A stretch of 64,000 bases of DNA from Spirometra erinaceieuropaei (taxonomy: Eukaryota; Platyhelminthes; Cestoda; Diphyllobothriidea; Diphyllobothriidae), in assembly GCA_902702965.1 (NCBI GenBank), contig CACRXP010000031.1, positions 1,956,367 through 2,020,366 on the forward strand. Direction: 5' to 3'. Under the pieces are notes generated by a model. That model ran no database searches. It was not told the origin of the DNA and was given only the letters and a program-made list of their open reading frames with translations. The translations under genes and the position numbers were made by a program. Each line of letters opens with the position of its first letter. Positions within the stretch are counted from its first letter, which is position 1. Positions 23,079-35,000 of the stretch are shown here, piece after piece.

Positions 23079-26000
23079 CTGCGCGTTAGGGAAAACAGAT
23101 AAGGGAACGCTTATAGCGACAACATATGGAGTTGTAGCAGTCTACTCTTTTGACCATCTGGACCTTAGTTCATCCTCAGACAGCTGGGAGAAAAGCCGTA
23201 ACATAAGAAAGTAAAGTAAGCAAACACACAACTTGACTGTGAGGATTGAAATGGGTCAAAGTGAGTTATGTCCCCAAAAAGACGGTCGCGCGTGCCGGAG
23301 GAATAATAAATTTCAACGGTTTTGTAAAGCTTATACAACATAAAGAGGTCGTAAAAGGATTACCCTTCGCGAAGCACGATTTAATTTTTGGAAGAGGAGT
23401 TGGCGAGCATACGCTGCTTTTGATAGATTCTCTTCAAACCAGTACAATTATATGGGAACGGGGCACAGTCAAACATGTCAGTGATTATAAAACCGATAAA
23501 AGTTAATTTTAAAACACAGGTGGGGCGAGAGTGGAAGGTCGCAGAAAGTTGTATGTGGTTAGTCAACCTTTGACCACGGTAAACGCGGAGCCTGAACGAG
23601 GTTCTTCTGGGCGCATAGGGTAGGTTTTCGCAACCTGATGGCGGCAACTTCTGCTTTTGCCAACAAGCGCTGTCCCAATACCTTCGGATAGCAGGATGGG
23701 ACCTCATAAATCACACGAAAAGCTTCCCCGGGGGCCACATGATGTCTGAAATAAACAACATGCGCAAGAATAATGCTGCTTATGCTCTTAGTTTGGCATT
23801 TTCCCAACCATGCCGTGAGGTGTACACGTATACTTTTGGATAGATGTCGACTCCTATGACGTAAAATAGAGTTTGTAGAGAATTAAATACGAACCCTTGC
23901 TGCTGGGAAAGTTCACGAGACAGCTTGATCTAGGCGTCTTCTTAGGAGTTCATTCGCAGCGTCACCTCAAATAAGAACTTTGAGAAGCAAAGTTTTCTTT
24001 TCGGCAATCAGTGTTGTGGGGTTACCCGGTCGTTCGGCAATGCTCTTCGCAATGTACCTGTCGGAATACCCATTTTCGCGAAGGATGTCCTGGATTTTTT
24101 AAGCTCCTCCTTGATGCTATCTGTTGCACAACATTTTTAGCTTTTTGTGTCAAACACCGGACTATAGTTCATTTTCTTTGGAGGGATACGAAACTGGCGA
24201 AGTTAGTGTATTGTCCAGACCAGGTTTCCTTCTGATAGACGCTCCTTCAGACGCTGCCGTCAGGTCTCCCCTCTAGAAGAACATCTAAGAAATGGAGCAG
24301 AACATAAAAGTTCAAGCTGTTGACGATGCCTGCTTCGCGTCTTACAGCCTGATGGACGCGGGGACAGCGACTTGCGCGTGAGCTACTTTAAAGTGATAGG
24401 GGACTTGCGCAGCGTCTACCGCACTCTCTCTTCCCATTGCCCACCTGGACGCGGTGTCAAGAAAGAGTCAAGAAGATCTGAGGTCGGATCGGGCGCAGGT
24501 GACCGGCGCGGCCTGAGTCTGCGCCCAGGCGTACCATCACGGCCCAATGTTGACTTTTGCTATAGTGCACAGCCCAATAAGGCGTGTCGGACTCCGACCT
24601 GACCCCGTGTTGTCCAGCGCAGCCCCCCGCGTGGCCCGTAGCAGAGACAGTAGTTGCGTTAGAGAACATAATAATCAAAGCCTGCTTACAAACGTGCCAT
24701 TGGATGAAACAATTGACGGGACGGAATGGCTCAACAAAGCCTACTTGTTATGATGCAGACTATTTCGAGCTCAAGTTTGCCAAAGTGAACTCAAAATGTC
24801 CTACTGCGGTTGTCGGTATCGAGCTAATATATTTCTTTCTTTCAGTCATTTTGAAAATGTGTGGAGGGTTTGACAACTGCTGGCGTTGTAATTCATCCCG
24901 TCAACGCAGGGCAGGAGAAATATCTGTAAGTTCAAGGTCGACCAGCGCGCCAAGTCACTAGAATTGCTGTTTGCTTTTGTGCATTCGACGTTTCGACAGT
25001 AGTGAACTTACAAGGCTTTCAAAAACTTCGGTATTGCAATAAATCTGTCGCAATGAGCTTGCCCTCCATCTCGAGTCAAACGTCCTTTCATTTCAGCAGT
25101 GAGTCCACGGTCAGCACGTTGTGAGCGGAAACGTTCAGAACCAGGCGAAGATGGCGCTTATAGATTTGTCCTGATTGCAATGAAAGGAACAGGGTGTGAT
25201 TCTGTTCTATAGAGCTACGGTTCAGGATTTTTGCAGGCCGCCGCATGGTAGTGAGCAGTTGCAATTGAAAGGGGTTGGGCACTGATATTATTACCCTATT
25301 CCATTGTCCTAACCCTAGCCCTAATCCCAATCCCAACTCCGACAATAACCTTAACAAAAATTTAAACCCTAATCCTAACCCCCCTTTGAAATTTGGCGCA
25401 AAGCCACCTGGAATATGGATGAGGTGCTTATGGCTGTGACCTACCACAAAAAGTCCTACCGAGGGCGACTAGGGTGTATCCGATGCCTACAGACTAAGCT
25501 CAACCCCAGGTCTTCCGAGCCGATGATTGGGCTACGGTAACTGTGTCCTACGTGGCCGTTAATAAGGAGGCTTCGGAATGCATACCTAGGGCTGAAATGG
25601 AAAATATCCCGACCCCAGGCGTTTTCGAAAACGACAGCACAGAGGAAAGTAAACACTTCATACACATACACAGCGCACACACGGAGTATCTCTAGTTTCA
25701 AAGTCCTCAAAAATATATGCTGGGTACCCTTTCCTAAAAGGAACAGGCTTTCATATCGCCAATGAATAGAACCCGAAAACATGGTGAGTCCAATGGGCGG
25801 AAGATCATTTTTGTCCACGAGCATTACTACTGACCACGTGAACAATTGCGAGTCCGAACTGGTTAGCATGTAAGAATTTTTGGCATGAAAGATACCGTAA
25901 GTTCTTCGAAAGCCCAACGAAATCTATCTTTCATAAATATTTTGGCAGACTTTGAATAATTCATATTGACCCAACTGTGAAAAACTCGGAGCCTCAGTGA

Positions 26001-29000
26001 TATTCGAACTCACGCAGTAAAGGGAAGGCTTTAGTACAGCCAACGCTCTAACCACTTGAGCTACGAAATCCCGCCGGACGACGCGAGTTTAATGACATTT
26101 GGGTCAAGTTACACGCCCAGCCTACTGCAACGCCTGGAATACACCAAATCTGATACAGTAAGTTGACTGCTCAAGCAGGATTTCCTAAAGAATTTACTTA
26201 GAATCCACCAGATGTCTACTAGGCTCGCGTAATTCATAGATATTTTGGCAGATTTTGAGTAATTCATATATACCAAACTGTGAAAAACTCGGCGCCTCGG
26301 TGGGATTCGAACCCAAACAGTAAGGGGAAGGCTTTAGTACAGCCAACGGGCAACTTGGCCCAAATGTGATTAAACTCGCGTTGTCCGGCGGGCCTCGTAG
26401 CTCAAGTGGTTAGAGCGTTGGCTGTACTAAAGCGTTCCCCTTACTGCGTGGGTTCAAATCCCACCGAGGCGCTGAGTTTTTCACCGTTGGGTCAATATGA
26501 AATCTATCTTTCTATTATGTGTCCTAGAGGTTCCGGTTCATATGAAACTTCCTCGTGGTTCAGGATTCTTGTCCGTTAGCAATGCAAACGTTGGCATCAC
26601 AGTCCAAACTGCTGTGTCTTTTAACTGTTAAGACGTTTCCTACTTCATCACGCATAACACAGACCACGGCCTGGAATTGTAGACGAACGTGTTCTAGTTC
26701 GTTGAGATCCAAGGTACTGATTCCTCCAATGTAGTCACCAATACCAGCATACGGCTGGAGGCTGTTCTTCAGAACTGCTAACTTTATTTGAATTACTTTA
26801 ATTTTCAGAATTCTTTAGTGCCTAGGCCTTTTTTCAACGTCTACCGTGGAGAGCTAGGTCTCCAATTATGAAGTTTTTAGGTGCTTCAGAATAGGAGGGA
26901 CTTCTCCGATTAGAGAATGGAAGTAGGAATACAAAGGCGTGGCTTCTGACTGCAAACGACCTTGAGAGATCGTCCACACACTGCAATCAAAACAGCAACG
27001 CCGGTCGCACGCCCAGATGTCCATTTCAGATGCATTCACACGCAACCGTACGCGGGCAAAGTCAAAACGGAAGTGACGGCCACGACTGAGGCTAGGCCTC
27101 TGGAGTCTGGACAAGCAAGTGAATGCTTGCGACTAATTTTAACAAAATAACACTGCAGAGGATGACAACTGCTTGCGCTCAGACATGCATTAGTGTTAGG
27201 TAAAACACAAAAATTATTTTACTGGCAATTTAGAATTCCGTCAAAATTTGCCTGGAGCATATAGAATACGGTCTTTGACGGATGACATTTGAGATTGCAC
27301 GTCGGTACAGTGACGTAGCTATTTTGCTCGCACGCTAAAAGGGCGGAATTTGGTCGTGCAGCCCCACCTGAGTGATACCATGCGGTTAGCTTCATAAAAA
27401 CATTTTGGCAGACGTGAATACGCTGACTTTACAAATATCCCGTCTCTGCATCTTCCCTACCATTTTAATCCAGCGAATGACTGTGCCACGGTGGATGAGT
27501 GCTTATACGTCATCCTCGTTTACATCACATATCAGTTCACACGCGCCTCCCTGCGCGTGCTTAGAGTCCTGCTTGCGCCCTCTTTATTATCCTTATCCAG
27601 CAAGTGTCTAAGCAGGTTTGCTAATGGAATTTTACAGATGGATTGGAACTCCGTTAGTTACACTTCAGCGGCCATGCACTGCGAATTACCAGTTTGTGCG
27701 CTCTGTTCCTTCCTGATCCAGTGAGTTGCTAAGTTAGGTACATATGTTAATTAATATTGTTTTAGTAAGCTGACCATGCGGTATCAATCAAGTACGGCTG
27801 CAAAACCAAACCTCGCCACGCTAAATGTGCTAGCAAAAAGCTAGCTTTCTCATCTAAAAGCCGGTAGTAGTCAGTAGACTTACAGTAGATGTGCTAACTC
27901 ATGAAATGTCAACCAAAATTTCGAAATGCGTTCTCGTTTCGAAAAGATAAATTAAGTAGTGTTGTAAAACTAATCATGATGCAGCATAAATCTATAATGA
28001 TCCAGTTACCTCAGGGTGTCGGCTTTCGAAAGAACTTATTTTCGGCTGCATGCAAGATCTATACTCTGCAAAAAATGACTACTTAAGTAATATGCAATTT
28101 TCTCATTGATTTTCGATGTCCTTAAGAATTCAATTATATTTCATGGAAAACATGCATAAAAATATTCATTCTTTCACTTATTCGGTAGAAAATCACGTCT
28201 TCTTCCAATTTCATACTCAAAGGAATAGTATAATTGGGTTTTAAAAAACTTTTCTAATTCCCGAATAATTTTGAACTCGACCTGCCGTTACACTTGCATT
28301 CAGGGTTTCAAAACTACAAGCTGTATATTTTCCGTGTACGGAAAACCATGCATTTCTCTACGGTGTTAAGAGGAGACCATATGAGGTTCATAAAATTAAG
28401 CAGTGGATTTGAGCAATATTGTTAACTTTACAAGCCACATTCGTAAATGCAGATACATGACGTTTCATGAACGGTCATTTAACGGTATTAAAAAATCTCA
28501 CAATTAGAAACTTTTTTAAAACCGAATCATACTCTTCTTTTGAGTATGAAATTGGAAGAAGACGTGATTTTCTACAGAATAAGTAAAAGAATGAATATTT
28601 TTATGCATGTTTTACATGAAATATAATTGAATTTTCAAGGGCATCGAAAATCAATGAGAAAATTGCATACTATTTAAGTAGTCATTTTTTGCAGAGTATA
28701 GATCTTGCATGCAGCCGAAAATAAGTTCTTTCGAAAGCCGACACCCTGAGGTAACTGGATCATTATAGATTTATGCTGTATCATGATTAGTTTTACAGCA
28801 CTACTTAATTTATCTTTTGGAAGCGAGAACGCATTTCGAAATTTTGGTCGACATTTCATGAGTTAGCACATAGTTTTGACGTGCTCTAACGTCGGGGGGT
28901 CGATGAAATTTTGCGCAAGTATTTTGTTGACTTTTGGACTACTGTTGCATGAGACAGGCACAGGTGGACCGGCAGACTGCCAGCGTTTTCCCCACGGTTT

Positions 29001-32000
29001 CTGACGAGGATGCAGTTGTAAAATATGCTTTACAGTTTTGTGTGAGAGTATTCAGCGAACATGGGGGAAAGATCTGTGGTAAACGGATTGCCGGGCACAT
29101 GAAGACTGCTTGCACAAACATTTAAGCTGAGTACTACAAACTGCAAAGAATAACTTGTATGAGCGTTCAGAGGTGTTGGCTGTCATCCTCCTTCTCAACT
29201 ATGCCAAACTACTTCTATAATACTAAGTTTAGCATGTAAGGAGTTGCAAACAGCTGACATTAGGCCCTATACTACATTTTTTCGAAATGCAAAACTGACA
29301 TAAACACGGTCACAAGCATGAAAAGCCCTCGCCCCAAAACGAAATCCATCTGAGAAGCCACACCCAGCTTCTTTCCAGTATGAGGCAACTAAATCCATCC
29401 CATCCCCCTGGAACGGACATAGCAACGTGACTTGCGCGTGAATAAATTTATTAGTTTTATTTACTTCCACATACTCTGGCCTCAACCACCTGACTCCACT
29501 TGCGAGCCTGTGTAAAGATGGTAGGTAGTGGACACGTACGCACTGCTCGACAAAGCTGAACGGTCCGTCTACGCGCGCGCCACACGCGACGCGATACTTA
29601 CTACATATATCAGGCTTTCACAAGGGCAGTTCGGTTCTTGCATCAATGACAATGCCAAAAAGGTCACATTATGAAGATGTCACTGCAGCCTGACCCCTCA
29701 TCCTGAGAAAGAGCCAATAGTTCCGTCAGTGGACGACGTTTCAAGCCATGACGTTTAGCGCGTCGTGTTATATTAAAAGGCCTTCGATTCAGTACAGCCA
29801 GGAATGCGCTGACTTTCAGGGGAGTCGGCCCTTACTCCGCTCCATCTCCTACGTACCAATCGACTGTCCGAGCATGCCAACCAGCTGGTGATGGGATTGG
29901 GCTCAATGGCTAACGCGGCGTGAAGGTCTACGTGTGTCTGCTATATGCGGCAGTATTTGTCGGCTGGTGGGTAGTCTGCGCGGTCCTGATTAACGCGTCC
30001 AGTGAGTCAATCTGACTTCGGTCCTGGTTAGGCGCATCTACAGTGCCGCTCAGTGTGAGGACGGATCTCACAATCTTATGTTCTCATGACCCACTGAAGT
30101 GGCTTTGGGTGCATCAGGAGCTGGGACGGGAATGGCACTGACTGCCAGACTAGAACTTAGCATTCTGATATGCGTAGTCATTTTCGTCAACAGCTTTCCA
30201 AATTTCAGACTGATTTAAGACAGTGTAAACGTACTGGCCAATACCGATGAAACAGAGTTCAGACATCCCCGGGAAGGGGTGGGGGAAAGCAAGGGAAGCG
30301 AAGTTTGTAAAAAATGCTTACAGTTAGGGCGTAATTGAGCGAGGCCCCATCCACAACCAAACCGAATTTGTAGTTAGGGTCGACTCTGCGTGCCTCTACG
30401 GCGCCATCGTACTGGGCCTCAATTCTCTGCAAACAGCCCCTCAGATTCGATTGTTTCGTGAGCCTAATAATGGGAAGACCGGCCGCGAAGTGACCGGCGG
30501 AATAACTGATGTTCACGGCTGTTTCTTCCTTGTCGCCCGTTAAAATCCAAACCTATAAAAAAGATCGGCAAAAATAACACTTTTTGCAAGTGGAATAATC
30601 ATGTAAAACTGGCCGCTGATCGCATCCCAGCAGTTAGAAGGATGTAAGAACTCCTAACTGACATACTCGCGCATGAAAACAATCGCTGAACTTACTTGCC
30701 GCCGCAAAGCGACGTTTCACGCAACCAGATCAAAGCCTGAGGCCACGCTTGCTGGCAAAATAGGAATCAACTGATGGCGCAGATATCTGAGCAATTCACC
30801 CTTTGAGTATTTATGTTGACAGAGGCGTGAGACTATCTGGTTTTTGGGAAACCTCAACAGGATTCATGATAAAAATGAGTAAGAAACGCCAGCTGCGCAA
30901 AAAATGGTCCTGATCCGTGACCGTTCACAATGAACATTTTTCACTACGGCTTGAGGAAGTTTGATTTGCCTGACTCTGCCAAATGCAAGTATAAACGCTC
31001 AAAGAAGGAGAATGCTATTTTGTTTTGGCGTTTCCCCATCATCCCGGCGGGTACTTCCAGCTTCCAGTCCGAAGGCGATTTTCGAAGAAAATGCCTGTTC
31101 GCTGGTCAAGTCCCACCAATCATCCTGAATTATCGTCCCTCTTCGGCAGGTGATTGAAAAACGCGGTGTTATAAGCCCAACCATGTCTGTGCGGGCAGCC
31201 CGCCTCCATTTGGTCAAACCTCCTTTTGAGCGTCAACTTCGAGCGCAATCGTCAGCAAGTCGTTAGTAATTTACAGAAGCCATAAAATGATTATTTTACT
31301 CTTTTGTAAATAGAAGTGTACGCAGACTCCAAAAGCGGTTATCAGTAAGAGAGGTTTATGGCAGGTTTGAGGTGACGTGTAAGAGTTCGAGTGTCACAGT
31401 CTCTTCATTAAAGACATTTATGACGGCGAATTCACCACAAAGCCAACATTAACGACAGGGCGACGATCATACACTCTGACATGTGCTCTGTTTGGGCAAC
31501 TGAAGTGGCTCGGATATAAATCCTAGATAAGAATAACACAGAAGAACAGACGCAACACGGTTTACGTAAAATGCCACCTCGGTGCGAAGTAAGCAAAACT
31601 GCAATTCTCATCGTTTTTATAATCCTAGGGTTTTGTTTTTGGCCACAAAGATGGTGTAGCCGGTGAGGGTATTATCAGCGGTATCTTGAGCCTAACTAAA
31701 GCCTGACAGCTTGTTCTAACATGCCGTTTAGCATAGGGATAAGACAGAGGACTATCAGAAAAAGACCCTATGGAGAGCTCTGGAGCGCCGACAAGAATGT
31801 ACTGTTACAAGTCAATTTAGCACAAATTCATGTCATTGCCAAATTATCGGCAAAAACGCTGGAAGTTTTTCAACAGGTTGCTCAGTTCTCGGGATCGTGC
31901 ATCGGCTTATGTTGCGTGTTAAAATAATCCTATTTTTCGTGAACAATTCCAACGGGCGAGCTTTTTAGACGCATACAGAAATGGCGTTGGGTTATGATGA

Positions 32001-35000
32001 AAAATTTTATGCAAGACCAGACGACCAGCCAAGGATTAAGTTGTCGTGAAGTGGTGTGTAAATAACAAAACCAATTCCTGCCAACTCCGTCAACACCAGT
32101 AAGCAAAGAAAAGTTCCAGAGGATAGATCCCTATTGGTTTAAAGTTATCTGGCACCAAGAAGCACCACGCAATATGGAATTCAGAGAGGGAGCTACACGT
32201 CCCGTTGTGCTGTGGGGTCCGATCTAGAGTTCTGCGGGCAGTCGCACACGACTAGTAATACGGAACAGACGGAGATTACCGACATAGACAAGGGAGGCTG
32301 GCACGACCGTTTTTAGCTTATTGGCCGTCATCAGCCAGCCATGTACAATCCGAGCTCGCACCACCCGAGGCTCCGTCTCACGTTCTTTTGGTTATTAGAA
32401 GTCCGACGCTCGAACCATTAAGCCACGGATTCATTGTCTTGGCGGGTGCGATCGAGCACATTAACTATGACAGAGAGCGTTCAGAAATCGCGCTACGAGA
32501 CCTACTTGTCCGTTTTGTGCTCTGGATCTCGATCCAGAGCCCCGCAGGCAATCGTACGGCGACTTCTAACGTATGCAGAGGGAGACCGCGGACAAAGACA
32601 AGGGCTACTAAAGTGGCCATTTCTTACCCTTGGCCCAATGCTTAGAGAGTTGCATTAATAACCAAAAGCTTATGGGATCAAGCCTCAGGTGCCTCCAAAA
32701 GTGGGATTAGATAGGGCTGGATAATTACGGCTAATAAGCCAGAAATGTCCTTGTCGGTAATCTCCTTCTGCCTGTTTGTATTTCTGTCCACTTAACACAT
32801 TGAGGACGGTGAGCCTGCCGAACTTTCCGGAATGTCTATCTGATGCTCAAATTCGTGGCTGTCAGAGCTCAGGAGGATCCATTTGCAGGGAGGAATCCTG
32901 GCAAAGATTAAGGGGACTGGGATGGTTATTGTTGCCTTATTAGCCCACCATACCCACTTTTAAGTTTGGGGAAATCGAGATCCCAACCCAGTCGTCGTCG
33001 TCGTCAGCGAGCCAGAAATGATCATCTCATTTTCCCTTCTCCTAGTCTATATTCCCTTCGCAAATAAAACTGATCACTTTACGACTGTCCGTAAGGCCTC
33101 TAGATTGAGTACCAAATATAGTAATGGGGCGGACCAATCGCGTAAGCTGATTGGATGGTCACCCTTTCCACGATAGCCGGACTCATCTTTTTCNNNNNNN
33201 NNNNNNNNNNNNNNNNNNNNNNNNNNNNNNNNNNNNNNNNNNNNNNNNNNNNNNNNNNNGCGGCTCACCTGGATGCCGGCTTCAGTTAGGGCGCGCAGGG
33301 TCTCTGGAACTCCCTCCTGCAGTTTGTCTTCGATACCCGTACAGCCAATCAGCACAAGCTTGTCCTCCACTGCCTTATAGGCTGCCACAAGGGCTGCCTC
33401 GCGTCCCTCAATTTTGCCGCGTGCCTCATCCAATTGGGTCTTCAACAGTTGCCATTCCTGACCGGTAAGACGGCGGGCACCCATTACCAGGGTGCGCAAA
33501 CCACAGGAGGCGAAGTCATTCACCTTGTCCATTATCTTATCCGCATCCATGGCCACCTCGTTGAGTTTGCTGCCGAAGATGCCGTCGTGGAGAAGATCGG
33601 CCATCGGACTATAACTGGTGAGGTTGCCCAGTTTGCACATCTACAGGGGCATAAATTACAAACAAAAGTTAAGGGCGGCTAGCAAGGATGATTGGTTTCT
33701 GATGGTAGTCCAGTATTTCTGGAGCAACTGTCGGTTAGGGGTATAAGTCATTTGCTTGCTTCTGTAAATTTCATTTAAAGGAAATATATTATTACAGTAT
33801 TGCAAATATCTACAAAATCGAGGTAAAAAGAGAAGGACAACGAAGACCAAGGTAATAGGTGATTCTGTGCTGATGTGAGGCAGAGGGGTCGTTGTGTGGT
33901 CTCGTGCGTCTTCCAACTGTGGGCATGTGACCACAATCGCAGAGAATGACAGATCTGTGACACGAGATCTGAGAGAATGACACAAAAACAATATGTCTGC
34001 TCGTACCCCTAGCGACCAGGGGGTTTTCGAGGAAAGCGAGGTCAAATATCAGACACCTTCTTCAACAAACCAACATAGTAACACTTACGAGTTAGGGAGC
34101 CTGATGATAGGTTTGAAATAACTGTAAGTAGTAGCCCTACGTACACCACTTTCAACGTCTGCGTTCCTATTTAGGGGGATCGTTTGAAGAAAATTATGAA
34201 AGGTCGCATGTTGTGTAGAGGGCGTGGGGGTCAGGGGTGGTTATGTAGCCGCACCTGAGGCAAATAAACCCCAGCCGCCTGTAATACGGGACCGGTGCTA
34301 ATAGGGGGGTCTTTACAGCCGGGGGGGGCGGGTAACGAACAGGCGACGAGGTCGAGTAATTCTATGCAAAAGAAAAGCAATTAGGAAGGCGAGCTTGTGC
34401 TTTGAGTGGTTGAGAAATAGTCACCCTAACCCCTAACCCTAGCCCCCTAACAGTATTTTGTCCATCAGGTGCGGCTACATAACCACATCTTACAGTGGGT
34501 TTTCAGTGCTCATCTTACCTCAATTTTCCCCACACCGACAGCCAATCAAGGAAATATCCGAGAGTTAAATGCGTTCTCCGACACTATCTGAACGGATGGG
34601 AGCAACCTACTATTTTGTATAGCCAGGAAAAAAGTGGACATCCTGCATGTTCGATGTTTGTCAGTTCTACTTAGCTCAAAACAGATAGAGGGTGCGCGCA
34701 AAACATGCGCAGTATTTTAAGCGAAAAGCAAACAGTTCACTCAGCATGCGACTTCTAGCACAGTTCTCTAGATTTGTCGAGGGCATAGGGCGGAGATAAA
34801 AAGTCACTGCGCTGCAGACGTGGAGCCCTGACGAGGTGTTTTTATGGGTGCCTTTGTAAGTAGCAGCAGTGAAAGCCTACAAACAGGGGCGCGACCGAGG
34901 TGACCTTGGTCTGCCCGATCGCGAAGGGGGGGGGGGAGGTGAAATTTACCAACAGCCGCGACCCTTAGCCGCCCCTTTTTATCCATTCAGGCCTCTCCAA

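Larger units (their letters stand above)
25932..26498. mobile_element. Composite of inverted tRNA-derived SINEs with 13-bp target duplication
   Basis: Identical GAAATCTATCTTT occurs at 25919-25931 and 26499-26511, bounding 567 bp. Inside are a full tRNA-like head on the minus strand (25991-26069), a truncated minus-strand head (26292-26348) and a full plus-strand head (26392-26470). The outer heads share the same leader (CCGGCGG preceded by TTAAACTCGCG) and the same tail (GAGTTTTTCAC, TCAATATGAA), so the block is an inverted duplication. Confidence 0.75.

Noticed and set aside
25456..25917. 153-codon minus-strand frame in intron 6
   Set aside because: No motif, no splice context; adjoins repeat material.
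26392..26470. Functional tRNA gene
   Set aside because: Poor anticodon stem, several decayed copies with the same tail, and a target duplication around the composite show a SINE.
33074..33268. Continuation of the exon 5 frame through the N run
   Set aside because: Crosses a good donor and a gap; exon 6 supplies the conserved continuation.
34926..34937. G-run as a regulatory quadruplex
   Set aside because: A single homopolymer run without other G tracts close by; more likely a low-complexity tract.
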